A DNA stretch of 64,000 nt from an uncultured Lachnospiraceae bacterium (GTDB lineage Bacteria; Bacillota; Clostridia; Lachnospirales; Lachnospiraceae): positions 62,001 through 126,000 of the forward strand of contig CAMKQH010000003.1 in the NCBI GenBank assembly GCA_946414885.1, in the 5' to 3' direction. Within the stretch, counting starts at the first letter, position 1. The number at the start of each line of letters is the position of its first letter. The notes beneath the pieces are model-generated. The model did not search any database. It saw only the letters and a program-made list of their open reading frames with translations, and was not told the origin of the DNA. A program made the translations under genes and the position numbers. This document shows positions 43,259 through 53,935 of the stretch, in pieces.

Positions 43259-44593
43259 ATGGGTGATTTTATCGAACGCTCCAAGTTTTCGTGTGCTTTG
43301 GGCGGTGCGCTGTCAACGATTGCCGCAATCCCTAAGGCTGTTCCGATCGTTCATGCTTCCGGCGGATGTGCCGCAGCATTGTCAGGTACGTATAATTTGT
43401 CTGCCGGATACAGGGGAGTGGGCTACTGTGGGGGAAACATGATTCCTACCTCCAATATTTCGCAGAGCCACATCGTATTTGGCGGAGAGGAAAAGCTGGT
43501 AGGACAGATTGAATCCACGCTTAAGTACATAAAGGGTGACATATACGTTGTCGTAACCGGATGTCAGACGGAGATCATTGGTGATGATGCCGTGTCGATC
43601 GCGGCAAGATATCGTGACCAGAACGTCATTGGCGTAAATACGCCGGGATTTTTGGGAAACACGCTTCGCGGATATGACGCCATTTTGAGTGCTCTGGTGA
43701 AGGGTATCATTACGAAAAAGGAGCAAAAGGATCCAAAGACGATCAACCTGCTTGGCATTGTTCCTGGACATGACGTGTTCTATCGCGGAAACATAACATA
43801 TCTTACGGAGCTTCTCGCGAAGGTTGGCGTGAAGGTGAATTCCTTCTTTGGAGACGGAGAATCCGTTGAGAAGATCAAGGGATACGGAGATGCGTCCCTG
43901 AGCATTGTTTTGTCGGAGACGGCAGGACAGCTTACGGCAAAACAGTTCGAGACCACCCATGGAATTCCTTTTGTGACGACGGAGCTTCCCATTGGTCCAA
44001 AGGCTTCGGAGAGGTTTTTGCGTCTCGTTGCGGAAAAACTGAATATAGAAAAAGAGCTTGTGGATCAGGTTGTGGAAGCTGAGACAAAATACTTTTATTC
44101 CTATCTTGAGAGAATCGTTGACGTGGCGGCGGACCTTGATTTCCAAAGATACGTGGCAGCATTTACGGACAGCTACTATGCATATCCGATCGTCGATTTC
44201 GTCTCTGAAGAGTTGGGTTGGATCCCTCATTTTGTATCCATCAATGACATTCAGGACAAGAAAAAGCAGGAAGCGTATGCAAAGAAATTTGAGGCGCTGA
44301 CCTCGAGAACGAAGCCGCAGGTAATCTTTGAGGATAAGGTGGGACTGGCTAAGAAAAAGCTCCGTGCCAGCTGGCCGTACAATCATAACCAGAAATATTA
44401 CGATGCGTTGGGACCTTTATATATCATTGGCAGCATTGTGGAAAGAGATCTGGCAAACGATTATGGAGCAGGCTTCCTGACGGTAGCCTTTCCCGTAAGT
44501 AACAGGGCGGTGTTAAACAAGGGCTATGCAGGCTTCCGAGGGGCATTGTCTTTGGTAGAAGATTTGCTGACAAATCTTGTTGCTTCAAGATAG
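43259..44593 (+). CDS. Nitrogenase-like component 1, NifK-like subunit
   Basis: A 444-residue protein with RBS GGAGGAAAA. It aligns by eye with NifK: PIVHASGGC, SHIVFGGEEKL, VTGCQTEIIGDD and NTPGFLGNTLRGYDA. The three P-cluster cysteines correspond to C12, C37 and C102 (NifK C70, C95, C153 in Azotobacter); C57 is extra. It lacks the ~55-residue N-terminal part of NifK. The C-terminus GYAGFRGALSLVEDLL resembles the family end. It should pair with the following NifD-like protein, whose start lies 16 bp after its stop. Substrate is not nitrogen, judging by the partner. Confidence 0.85.
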   Translation: MGDFIERSKFSCALGGALSTIAAIPKAVPIVHASGGCAAALSGTYNLSAGYRGVGYCGGNMIPTSNISQSHIVFGGEEKLVGQIESTLKYIKGDIYVVVTGCQTEIIGDDAVSIAARYRDQNVIGVNTPGFLGNTLRGYDAILSALVKGIITKKEQKDPKTINLLGIVPGHDVFYRGNITYLTELLAKVGVKVNSFFGDGESVEKIKGYGDASLSIVLSETAGQLTAKQFETTHGIPFVTTELPIGPKASERFLRLVAEKLNIEKELVDQVVEAETKYFYSYLERIVDVAADLDFQRYVAAFTDSYYAYPIVDFVSEELGWIPHFVSINDIQDKKKQEAYAKKFEALTSRTKPQVIFEDKVGLAKKKLRASWPYNHNQKYYDALGPLYIIGSIVERDLANDYGAGFLTVAFPVSNRAVLNKGYAGFRGALSLVEDLLTNLVASR

Positions 44594-44609
44594 AAAGGTG
44601 GGAAAAGAC

Positions 44610-46151
44610 ATGCCAGTTAAGTTGAATGAGAATTTAAAATATAATTTTTTGGCAGCAGATGAACCTCCCGTTCGTGATGAACGAGTGGGCGGCTGTATCG
44701 CATATTGTGGTTCCTGCTCCTGTTTACAGGGTGATTTCAAAAGTGGATGCGCCCAGGCCCAGAACAGAAGATTTTCGCAGAGCGGCGGATGTCAGTTAGG
44801 ACTTGCCGTTGGCATCATTAACTCTCTGACGCGTGCGGTGACCATTATTCACTCGCCTCTTGGCTGTTGCTCCGGACTTGCCGGAATGGCAGGCGTTAGA
44901 AAGACCAGCAGACTTTCAAGAGGACTTCCCGTCGAGGAGCAGACGTTTATCCATACGAACATGGATGAGTTAGACGTCGTAAGCGGCGGCCTTGATAAAT
45001 TAAAAAGGGCCATAAAATATGCAGATGAAGAGTATCATCCGGAAGTGATCTCCATCGTAAATGGATGTGTTCCCGGCATTATCGGAGCCGACATTGACGC
45101 AGTGGTCAGAGAGATGGAGCCGCAGATTTCTGCCAGATTGGTACCCATCCACTGTGAAGGCTTTAAGAGCCGTTTTGTTTCATCCGGTTATGATGCAGCC
45201 AACCACGGCATCCTGAAATATTTGATCAGGGATCCGCAGGAATATCCCCAGCTTACCGAGGATGCGCAGATCAAGTATAATTTCCAGAAAAAGTATCGCA
45301 CGAGCAGGACGGTAAACATCTTCAACGTTGGTTCCAACAGTAACGGAGATGAGGTCGAGCTTTCCAGGCTTGTCAGTGCATTAGGCCTGATCCCGAGGGT
45401 AGTGCCGCTGAACTCTACCGTGGACGATCTCGATCACCTTGGAGAGGCGGCCTTGAACGTCAGCATCTGTGCAACGCATGACGATTATCTGCTGGGACAT
45501 CTTAAGGAGCGCTACGGAACGGAATATTTGCTTGACGTACTTCCCATTGGAATCAATTGTACCAATACCTGGATCAGAAAGATCGCGGCGCATTTCCATC
45601 TGGAAAAAGAAGCGGAAAGACTGATCGAACAGGAAAACAGGGAACTGAGGGAAGCAATCGCTCCGTTTGTTGAGGAGTTAAAGGGCAAGAAGATCTTTGT
45701 GGGCGGCGGTGAAACCAGAATTTTGACGACGGCAGATTTCTATAAGAGCATTGGCATGGAGCTGGTCGGCATCAAGGCACATAACCTGGATCGTTTTGTG
45801 GAAAATCTTTTGAATGACATTGACGATCCGAATCTGACGGTGGAAGTAGCAGCCGGACAGCCTGCGGAGGAGTTGAATACCTTAAGCAAGCTAAAGCCTG
45901 ACATTTACATCGGTCACGCTGGTGCCAACGGTTGGGTGACCAAGCTGGGAATTCCCAATATTCCTTTGTTTGGCGCTCCCATCAATTACATGGGATATTC
46001 CGGAGCTTTTGAGTTAGCCCGCCGTGCAGCCAGGGCTTTAAAGAATACGAATTTCTCCAAGAATATTGGAAAGCACGTAGGACATCCCCTGACGCAGGAG
46101 TGGATGGACCTTGATCCGAACGATAACATTGTGCAGGGTTCCAGATTCTAG
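44610..46151 (+). CDS. Nitrogenase-like component 1, NifD-like catalytic subunit
   Basis: A 513-residue protein; the ATG at 44610 follows AAAGGTGGG. P-cluster cysteines fit C61, C86 (or C87) and C153 (NifD C62, C88, C154). The cofactor Cys of NifD (C275) fits C287 in the matching segment [20 protein letters not shown]. The cofactor His (H442) is M461 in [14 protein letters not shown]. The N2-reduction residues Q191 and H195 are replaced: GYDAANH stands for GHHIAND. The N-terminus has an extra cluster of five Cys (C29, C33, C36, C38, C47), maybe another Fe-S site. So it should bind a NifB-type cofactor but not reduce N2. Confidence 0.85.
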   Translation: MPVKLNENLKYNFLAADEPPVRDERVGGCIAYCGSCSCLQGDFKSGCAQAQNRRFSQSGGCQLGLAVGIINSLTRAVTIIHSPLGCCSGLAGMAGVRKTSRLSRGLPVEEQTFIHTNMDELDVVSGGLDKLKRAIKYADEEYHPEVISIVNGCVPGIIGADIDAVVREMEPQISARLVPIHCEGFKSRFVSSGYDAANHGILKYLIRDPQEYPQLTEDAQIKYNFQKKYRTSRTVNIFNVGSNSNGDEVELSRLVSALGLIPRVVPLNSTVDDLDHLGEAALNVSICATHDDYLLGHLKERYGTEYLLDVLPIGINCTNTWIRKIAAHFHLEKEAERLIEQENRELREAIAPFVEELKGKKIFVGGGETRILTTADFYKSIGMELVGIKAHNLDRFVENLLNDIDDPNLTVEVAAGQPAEELNTLSKLKPDIYIGHAGANGWVTKLGIPNIPLFGAPINYMGYSGAFELARRAARALKNTNFSKNIGKHVGHPLTQEWMDLDPNDNIVQGSRF

Positions 46152-46176
46152 GGAATCGGCAAGAAAGGAAGAAATC

Positions 46177-47160
46177 ATGGCGTTAAAAGTAGTAGATAAT
46201 TTAACGGAATTAGTGGGCGAAACGCCGCTTCTTAGACCGCGTAAGATCGAAGCGTTGGCAGGCTTGAAGGAAGATACGAAGCTGCTTCTCAAGCTGGAAT
46301 ATTTTAATCCCTTGAGCAGCGTCAAGGATCGCATTGCCCTTGCAATGGTGGAGGATGCCGAAAAGAGGGGGATCCTCACGAAGGATTCCGTGATCATTGA
46401 GCCTACCAGCGGAAATACCGGAGTGGGCCTTGCGTTTGTGGCTGCGGCAAAGGGATATAAGATCCTGATTGCCATGCCGGAATCCATGAGTCAGGAGAGA
46501 AGAACGCTTCTGACTGCTCTTGGCGCGGAGCTGGTGCTGACGCCGGCGGCTTTGGGAATGAAGGGAGCAGTACGTAAGGCAGAAGAATTGGCGGTGCAGA
46601 TTCCTGGAGGCGTGATCCTGCAGCAGTTTGATAATCCGGCCAACCCGGCCATCCATCAGACGAAAACTGCGGAGGAGATCTGGGAGGCTACGGAAGGAAA
46701 AGTAGCCGCCGTGGTAGCAGGCGTTGGAACCGGCGGAACCATCACGGGAGTTGCGAGATATCTCAAGGAGAAGAATCCAGACGTTCGCGTGGTTGCGGTA
46801 GAGCCTTATGGTTCCCCCGTTTTGTCAGGAGGCGTTCCCGGACCGCATAAGATCCAGGGAATTGGTGCAGGATTTGTGCCTAAGGTGTTCGATTTCGATT
46901 TGATCGATGAAGTGTTTAAGGTAAAGGATGAGCAGGCATTTGACACGTCTAGGACGCTTGCAAGGGAGGAAGGATTGTTTGTGGGTATTTCCTCCGGAGC
47001 AGCTGCTTATGCGGCGGCGCAGGTTGCCAGAAGAAATGAATTTCACGGCAAGACGGTTGTGGCGATTCTGCCGGATACGGGTGAAAGATATCTCTCCACG
47101 GAACTGTGGACGAATCTTCCCGTGGAGAAGAGCAAGTATTGGTATAGCATTAGCAAATAG
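46177..47160 (+). CDS. cysK: Cysteine synthase A (copy 2)
   Basis: A 327-residue PLP enzyme starting at ATG 46177 with AAAGGAAG upstream. PLP Lys in SSVKDRIA near 46, loop [18 protein letters not shown]. It differs clearly from copy 1, so it is not a recent duplicate. It lies between the catalytic pair and the NifX/NifB genes on one transcript, 25 bp after the NifD-like stop. Its place strongly suggests that the nitrogenase-like enzyme releases sulfide that is used at once for cysteine. Confidence 0.93.
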   Translation: MALKVVDNLTELVGETPLLRPRKIEALAGLKEDTKLLLKLEYFNPLSSVKDRIALAMVEDAEKRGILTKDSVIIEPTSGNTGVGLAFVAAAKGYKILIAMPESMSQERRTLLTALGAELVLTPAALGMKGAVRKAEELAVQIPGGVILQQFDNPANPAIHQTKTAEEIWEATEGKVAAVVAGVGTGGTITGVARYLKEKNPDVRVVAVEPYGSPVLSGGVPGPHKIQGIGAGFVPKVFDFDLIDEVFKVKDEQAFDTSRTLAREEGLFVGISSGAAAYAAAQVARRNEFHGKTVVAILPDTGERYLSTELWTNLPVEKSKYWYSISK

Positions 47161-47177
47161 AAAGGATGGACACTCAC

Positions 47178-47552
47178 GTGGCAACGTATCGAATTGCAGT
47201 GGGGACGGTGGACGGCCAGAATGTTACGGAGCATTTTGGTCGTTCCAAACAGTTCCGCGTGATCGAGGTGGATCAGGACACGGACGAAGAAAAAGCTTTG
47301 GCAGACATCGAAGTGTTGCATTCAGAGGATTGCAGTCACGGACATGATCAGCAAATGCTGGAGGCAAAGCTCCAGGCACTTCTCGACTGGGACGTGACGG
47401 CGATCCTTGTAACCCAGATCGGCCCCGGTTCGGAGAGACTCGTGACCAAGAACGGAATCCAGGTTTTGGTGGCGGAAGGTGAGATTGCCGCAGCCATGGA
47501 GCGAATTAAGAAGTATTATAAGCGGCATCATTTTGGAAAGGATGCGCAATGA
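47178..47552 (+). CDS. NifX-like cofactor protein 1
   Basis: A 124-residue protein of the dinitrogenase iron-molybdenum cofactor family (PF02579). I use GTG at 47178 because AAGGATGG lies 8 bp upstream; ATG at 47166 overlaps it. Core motifs are RIAVGTVDGQNVTEHFGRSKQF and ILVTQIGPGSERL. A His/Asp/Cys stretch (HSEDCSHGHD) may bind metal or cofactor. It overlaps the second NifX-like gene by 4 bp. It likely carries the NifB product. Confidence 0.85.
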   Translation: MATYRIAVGTVDGQNVTEHFGRSKQFRVIEVDQDTDEEKALADIEVLHSEDCSHGHDQQMLEAKLQALLDWDVTAILVTQIGPGSERLVTKNGIQVLVAEGEIAAAMERIKKYYKRHHFGKDAQ

Positions 47553-47923
47553 GTGAAAGTATCAGAATTGCAGTTGCAAGCAGTGACGGAATCGTCGTCA
47601 ATCAGCATTTCGGACGGGCAAGAAGCTTTTACGTTTATCAGGTAACTGACAAAAAGGCGGAGTTTGTCGAAAAGCGGATCGGGCGGCCTTTCTGTCACGG
47701 AGGCGAACATGATGACGGGGATCTTCAGGATGCGATAGACCTTCTTTCGGATTGTAAGGAGGTGTACATTCTTGAGATCGGCGCAGGAGCTGAGGAAGCT
47801 TTGAAAGAACGCGGCCTTCAGTCCGTAAAATACAGGGGATTAGTGGAGAAGGCGGTCCTGGAGAGAGCAGAAAATTATGCCGGGACTTTAGCCGGAGAGG
47901 AATTGTCATGGCAGGAAACGTGA
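47549..47923 (+). CDS. NifX-like cofactor protein 2
   Basis: A 124-residue protein of the same family (RIAVASSDGIVVNQHFGRARSF, ILEIGAGAEEAL), about as distant from protein 1 as paralogues. It has CHGGEHDDGD in place of the first one's His-rich loop. It overlaps both neighbours (4 bp with protein 1, 16 bp with NifB-like). The two may form a heterodimer that does the work of the NifX domain missing from this NifB. Confidence 0.85.
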   Translation: MSESIRIAVASSDGIVVNQHFGRARSFYVYQVTDKKAEFVEKRIGRPFCHGGEHDDGDLQDAIDLLSDCKEVYILEIGAGAEEALKERGLQSVKYRGLVEKAVLERAENYAGTLAGEELSWQET

Positions 47924-48783
47924 TCAGGGAACAGGTAAGGGAAAATCATCCATGCTTTGGATATGCCAGGAATAAAGGACGCATTCATCTTCCGGTATGT
48001 CCGGCATGCAATATTGAGTGTAATTTCTGTGACCGGAAGATCAATACGCATGAGGACAGACCTGGCGTGACGGGGGAGCTTTTGTCTCCGCAGGAGGCGC
48101 TGGATGCGCTTGGGAGGGCTCTTGAAATCTGTCCAGACATAACCGTGGCAGGAATCGCGGGACCCGGGGATACGCTGGCAACAAACGGAGCCGTTGAAAC
48201 TTTCCGGCTAATCCGTGAAAAGTATCCTAACATTCTCAAGTGCATGAGCACTAACGGTTTGCTCCTAAACGAAAGAGCGCAGGAACTGATCGACCTTGGC
48301 ATTGACACCCTGACCGTGACGGTGAATGCGGTGGATCCTGCCATTCAGGCAAAGATCATCTCCGGGATCTTTTATCACGGCAAGCGATACGAAGGAGAGG
48401 AAGCCGCAAGGATTCTGATCGAAAACCAATTGGCCGGAATCCGCAAGATGGCGCGTGCAGGCGTCACCGTAAAGGTGAATACGGTTTTGATCATGGAGAT
48501 CAACCGTGGGCATATCCGTGAGATCGCAAAAGCAGTCAGCGAGGCGGGTGCCACCATGTACAATATTATTCCGTTGATTCCGCAACACCGGTTCAAGGAT
48601 TTTGAAGAACCGAAATGCGTTGACATAGATGGTGCAAGGCGTGAGGCAGAAGAATTCATAGACGTCTTTCGTCATTGTCAGAGATGCCGGGCTGATGCGG
48701 TGGGCATCCCGGGACAAAAGGACTACGGGGATCAGATCTATTTAAAGAGACTGAATCCCAAAGAGACATTTTCCCATGGATAA
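47908..48783 (+). CDS. NifB-like radical SAM cofactor maturase
   Basis: A 291-residue radical SAM protein with CNIECNFCD (CxxxCxxC) near residues 35-42, preceded by HPCFGYARNKGRIHLPVCPAC as in NifB, and by GPGDTLA and TNGLLLNERAQEL later. In nitrogenases NifB makes the carbide-containing 8Fe core. The usual C-terminal NifX domain is absent and two separate NifX genes precede. No NifE/N scaffold genes are seen, so the cofactor may go directly from NifB/NifX to the catalytic subunit. Confidence 0.9.
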   Translation: MAGNVIREQVRENHPCFGYARNKGRIHLPVCPACNIECNFCDRKINTHEDRPGVTGELLSPQEALDALGRALEICPDITVAGIAGPGDTLATNGAVETFRLIREKYPNILKCMSTNGLLLNERAQELIDLGIDTLTVTVNAVDPAIQAKIISGIFYHGKRYEGEEAARILIENQLAGIRKMARAGVTVKVNTVLIMEINRGHIREIAKAVSEAGATMYNIIPLIPQHRFKDFEEPKCVDIDGARREAEEFIDVFRHCQRCRADAVGIPGQKDYGDQIYLKRLNPKETFSHG

Positions 48784-48839
48784 CGTGAATCCGAAATCCT
48801 AAGGAGTACGGATCAGAAAATAGAATGAGGAGAGAATAA

Positions 48840-50251
<1,412 letters not shown>

Positions 50252-50263
<12 letters not shown>

Positions 50264-50286
50264 AAAATATGGCATTTTTATTTTGG
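50252..50286 (+). terminator. Terminator after the nitrogenase-like operon
   Basis: TGTCATATT pairs with AATATGGCA around GAAA, followed by TTTTTATTTT. The stem is weak in GC. Confidence 0.7.
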
Positions 50287-50407
50287 AATTTTTTATCGAA
50301 GCATCGGTTTGTTCCATGAAAAAGTTTGACTTTTATTAGAAAATAATTGGCTTTCAGGAGAAAGTTTCTTTCTGATGCCATGATGTTTTGATGATGCGGC
50401 AATTTCG

Positions 50408-50436
50408 TTGACTGCGTGAAAGGGATTCTATATAAC
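50408..50436 (+). promoter_or_regulatory. Promoter of the sulfonate-type importer operon
   Basis: TTGACT (50408-50413) and TATAAC (50431-50436) have a 17-bp spacer, 58 bp before the permease. Confidence 0.8.
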
Positions 50437-50493
50437 GTATTTAATCAAAGACGAGAAAACCATTGAAAAAACACAGGGAGGAAATGGAATGAT

Positions 50494-51498
50494 ATGAGTG
50501 AACTGGTTCAAACGTTTCGAAAGGAGAAAACAAAAGAGGCGTCACGTCCGGATTTTCGGTTCAGAACAATTCTGCCAATCCTTGGCGTGATTGTTGCATT
50601 GGCTACGGAGATTCTCATACCGGCTCATGCGAAGCTGAAATATGCGAATCTTCCGCATTATAGATATTTCTTGTTTATTGCGCTTAGCGCAACGATCCTG
50701 TTAGGCATAGCGTCGATTTTTTGGGGATCGCTGAGAGAAAAACTAAATTATCGCGGCGCATTCATCGGAGGAGTTTTCCTCTTCCTTACGTTTCTGAATC
50801 TTGTGACTGCGAAATGGATGCTTTTGCCACAGCTTTACTTTCCAAGCATTGCCAGAATCTTCTCCGTCTTTTTTGAGGACAGCAAATTGATCCTGACCTG
50901 CATTCAGAGCTCTCTGACGTTATTGGTAAAAGGAATTCTGATTGGATTCATTGCAGGCATGATCTGCGGCATTGCAGTTGGGTGGAGTAAAAAAGCAAAT
51001 TATTGGATTTATCCCCTGATCAGAATTCTTGGACCCATTCCATCCTCCACCTGGACGCCTCTGGCATTGGTCGTGTTCCCTTCCGCCAAGGGAGCCGCAA
51101 TCTTTCTGATCGCGTTTGGCGTGTGGTTTCAGATTACGATTCTGACGGCTTCGGGAATTCAAAGCGTGAAGAAAGCGTACTTTGAAGTATCCTCGACGCT
51201 TGGCGCAAATGATCTGCAAAATCTTTTTAAGATTGCAATTCCGGCAGCATCGCCCTCCATCTTCTTAGGCTTCTTCAATGCGACCTGCTCTTCCTTCGTG
51301 GCACTGATGGCAGCGGAGATGATAGGCTGTAAGTCAGGACTTGGATGGTACGTCAATTGGCAAAAGACCATGCTCTCTTATCCGAACGTTTATGCAGGAC
51401 TTATCGTGGTTGCCGTATTTTGTTACATCCTTGTCACGCTGCAGTTTAAGGTGCGCGACAAATTGTTATCATGGCAGGAGGGCGTTGTGAAATGGTAA
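50494..51498 (+). CDS. ABC importer permease, sulfonate/taurine type
   Basis: A 334-residue membrane protein. The C-terminal ~240 residues are a BPD-transporter permease of the SsuC/TauC group, with the EAA loop EVSSTLGANDLQNLFKIAIPAA. An N-terminal extension adds two to three helices (about 28-46, 52-72 and 78-100). Two genes for the ATPase and binding protein follow. The importer likely brings in the organic sulfur compound for the upstream reductase; this rests on context and family. Confidence 0.85.
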   Translation: MSELVQTFRKEKTKEASRPDFRFRTILPILGVIVALATEILIPAHAKLKYANLPHYRYFLFIALSATILLGIASIFWGSLREKLNYRGAFIGGVFLFLTFLNLVTAKWMLLPQLYFPSIARIFSVFFEDSKLILTCIQSSLTLLVKGILIGFIAGMICGIAVGWSKKANYWIYPLIRILGPIPSSTWTPLALVVFPSAKGAAIFLIAFGVWFQITILTASGIQSVKKAYFEVSSTLGANDLQNLFKIAIPAASPSIFLGFFNATCSSFVALMAAEMIGCKSGLGWYVNWQKTMLSYPNVYAGLIVVAVFCYILVTLQFKVRDKLLSWQEGVVKW

Positions 51499-52301
51499 AG
51501 GAACTGACAACAGGTGCCATTACGGCCAAAAACGTAAGAAAAGAATTTTTGGATCCGAATGGGAATCAGGTGATCGCCTTGGAAAAAGTAGACGTGGACA
51601 TCAAACCCGGAGAGTTCATCTGTCTGATCGGCCCGTCCGGATGCGGAAAATCAACCTTTCTCAGATTAGTGGCGGGATTAATCCAGCCAACGGAAGGAAA
51701 TCTTTATTTGGATGGAGAAGAGATCAAAAAACCCAGTTATGAAAGAGGTCTGGTGTTTCAGGATCCCACGTTGTTCCCATGGCTGAACATCTATGAAAAC
51801 ATAGCCTTTGGACTAAAAACGCGGCATATCTTCAAGGAAAACAAAGAGGACGTAAAGGAGTTTATAAAACTTGTAAAGCTGGAGGGCTTTGAAAAAGCCC
51901 TGCCCCATCATCTTTCCGGAGGAATGGCGCAGAGGGCCGGACTGGCGAGGGCGCTGGTGAATCATCCGAAGGTATTGCTTTTGGACGAACCGTTTGGCGC
52001 ATTGGACGCTTTCACGAGGATGAACATGCAGGATGAGTTGCTTCGGATCTGGAAAGAAAGAGGCACGACCATGATCATGGTAACGCATGACGTGGATGAA
52101 GCAGTTTACTTAAGCGACCGAATCTTTGTCATGACGCCAAGGCCCGCGAAGATAGAATCCATTGTAAACGTTGACATAGGCCGCAATGCCACGTACGGAA
52201 GAAAAAGGGACAGCGGAGACTTTTTGCAGCTCAGGTCTAAGATTCTACAGATTCTGGACTATACCGGAAAAGCTGCCGCAGACATTGAATATAACATTTA
52301 G
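51492..52301 (+). CDS. ABC importer ATPase, sulfonate/taurine type
   Basis: A 269-residue ATPase; ATG at 51492 has AGGAGGG 9 bp upstream and overlaps the permease by 7 bp. It has Walker A GPSGCGKST, signature LSGGMAQRAGLA (MAQRAGLARAL is typical of SsuB/TauB), Walker B LLLDEPFGALD and H-loop VTHDVDEA. The C-terminal ~40 residues are diverged. Confidence 0.93.
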   Translation: MVKELTTGAITAKNVRKEFLDPNGNQVIALEKVDVDIKPGEFICLIGPSGCGKSTFLRLVAGLIQPTEGNLYLDGEEIKKPSYERGLVFQDPTLFPWLNIYENIAFGLKTRHIFKENKEDVKEFIKLVKLEGFEKALPHHLSGGMAQRAGLARALVNHPKVLLLDEPFGALDAFTRMNMQDELLRIWKERGTTMIMVTHDVDEAVYLSDRIFVMTPRPAKIESIVNVDIGRNATYGRKRDSGDFLQLRSKILQILDYTGKAAADIEYNI

Positions 52302-52318
52302 AAAAGGAGAATGGGAAT

Positions 52319-53488
52319 ATGAAGAAGAAAATATTGGCATGTTTGATTTCGACAATGATCGCATTGACATGTTTAGGAGGATGCAGCAAGGATGTTGGTT
52401 CGAATGAAACGCAGCAAGGAAAAAGCGAGGTAAATGTTGACATTGATCAACTGGTGGAAGAAAAGGTCGTCAAGGCGGATTATGACTTGGATGCAGCGTT
52501 TGCAAAGGAAACGGGAGTCGGTGATCCGATACGCATTATTTCAACCTTTGAGGGAACCTGTCAGGTGCAGTCGCAGATCGCGTACCTCCTTGGATTTTAT
52601 GATGCGGAAGGGTTAAAGGAAGGCGTGGACTATTCCTTTGTTGAGTCAGGCGGAGAAACCGGTGCCGTGCTTTTGTCGACGGATCAGGCGGATGTCGCAA
52701 TCGGACTGATCGCCGGCATGCTCCAGCCGTTGGACAACGGTTTGGAGGCTAAGGCGATTTTAGGACTACATACGGGCTGTATTACGATCGTTACTCTGGA
52801 AGGCAGCGGAATTAACAATGTGACTGATTTGAAGGGGAAAACAATTGGTGTCACCGCACTTTCCAGTTCGCAGCACATTGCAGCGCTTCGTGCCTTGTCC
52901 TATGAGGGACTTAGCGGAGACGACGTTGAGTTTGTAGTATATGACAAGGATTCCATCCAGCAGGCCTTGCAAAACGGAGCAGTGGATGCCATCGGACTGG
53001 GCGACTACAAGGCAGCCATTATGGTTCGCGATGAAGGAGCCAAAATCATCTTCGATACTTCCGTAGATGAACGAATGAAGAATGAAAACTGTTGCGTATT
53101 CTATGCAAGCAACAAGGCGATCGAGCGAAAGCCGGCAACCCTGGCCAAGCTTGTGAATGCAATTCAAAAGGCCTCCATATGGATTGAGGCAAATCCGGAG
53201 CTGTCGGCGAAGATTCAGGTGGCGCAGGGGTATACCGTGGGAGACGTCAACGTGAACACGGAGTTGCTTAAGACCTATCAATATCCGACGTCCCTGACAT
53301 TGCTGAAAGAGGCAGTGTATCGTAATTTTGATGACGCACAGACATTAGGGCTCTTAAAGGAGGATACGGACAAAGACGCACTGGCGGAGAGCAGCTATGT
53401 ATTCCTGCCCGGCGTACCGGACGGCCTTACCATCACGGAGATCACGCCGCCAAAGGATCCTCAACAGTTTTTAACGGTATCAGAATAA
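52319..53488 (+). CDS. ABC importer substrate-binding lipoprotein
   Basis: A 389-residue lipoprotein with lipobox LGGC (Cys near residue 21). It has the SsuA/NMT1 (nitrate/sulfonate/taurine) fold: CQVQSQIAYLLGFYDAEGL, VGVTALSSSQHIAALRALSY-like segment and DAIGLGDYKA. It should capture the substrate outside the membrane. It starts 17 bp after the ATPase. Substrate could be a sulfonate or a thioether, not readable from sequence. Confidence 0.88.
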   Translation: MKKKILACLISTMIALTCLGGCSKDVGSNETQQGKSEVNVDIDQLVEEKVVKADYDLDAAFAKETGVGDPIRIISTFEGTCQVQSQIAYLLGFYDAEGLKEGVDYSFVESGGETGAVLLSTDQADVAIGLIAGMLQPLDNGLEAKAILGLHTGCITIVTLEGSGINNVTDLKGKTIGVTALSSSQHIAALRALSYEGLSGDDVEFVVYDKDSIQQALQNGAVDAIGLGDYKAAIMVRDEGAKIIFDTSVDERMKNENCCVFYASNKAIERKPATLAKLVNAIQKASIWIEANPELSAKIQVAQGYTVGDVNVNTELLKTYQYPTSLTLLKEAVYRNFDDAQTLGLLKEDTDKDALAESSYVFLPGVPDGLTITEITPPKDPQQFLTVSE

Positions 53489-53515
53489 ATTTTGACAAAA
53501 AAGGAGAATTCCAAG

Positions 53516-53932
53516 ATGAAACTTACTAAGAACAGATTACTTACGGGCGGGGCATATACGATCCTGGGGATACTTACGGCAATTGGCCCTCATACCATTT
53601 TTGCAGTGTGCGAAGCAATGGACGGAAAATTCATGAAATGTCATTGGACGGCGCAGGCAGAAATTGGAAACGGAGCGATCATTGCGATTCTTGGTTTTCT
53701 CCTTTTTCTCTCCTCCCATACGATCAGAGTGGGATTGCAAATCGCGCTACTTGCACTTTCCGTTCAGACAATTCTTCTTCCGAACGTACTAATCGGCGTA
53801 TGCGGCGGCAATCACATGAGTTGCCATTCCTTGACTTTACCGGCACTTAACGTGATTGGGATTGTTTCGATTGTCATCGGCGCGGTCAATCTGATCTATT
53901 TGTTACGAATCAAGGACAGGAAGCAGAGGTAA
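53516..53932 (+). CDS. DUF4418 membrane protein
   Basis: A 138-residue protein; ATG at 53516 after AAGGAG. It has four helices and conserved polar spots FAVCEAMDGKFMKCHWTAQ and CGGNHMSCHS, i.e. paired Cys and His residues that could bind metal or heme. This matches the DUF4418 family. It is often next to MacB-like ABC genes, as here (4 bp before the FtsX permease). Function unknown. Confidence 0.78.
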   Translation: MKLTKNRLLTGGAYTILGILTAIGPHTIFAVCEAMDGKFMKCHWTAQAEIGNGAIIAILGFLLFLSSHTIRVGLQIALLALSVQTILLPNVLIGVCGGNHMSCHSLTLPALNVIGIVSIVIGAVNLIYLLRIKDRKQR

Positions 53933-53935
53933 ATC

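Noticed and set aside
43382..44386. 334-codon minus-strand frame opposite the NifK-like gene
   Set aside because: The plus strand has conserved nitrogenase-family motifs; the antisense frame has none and no start signal.
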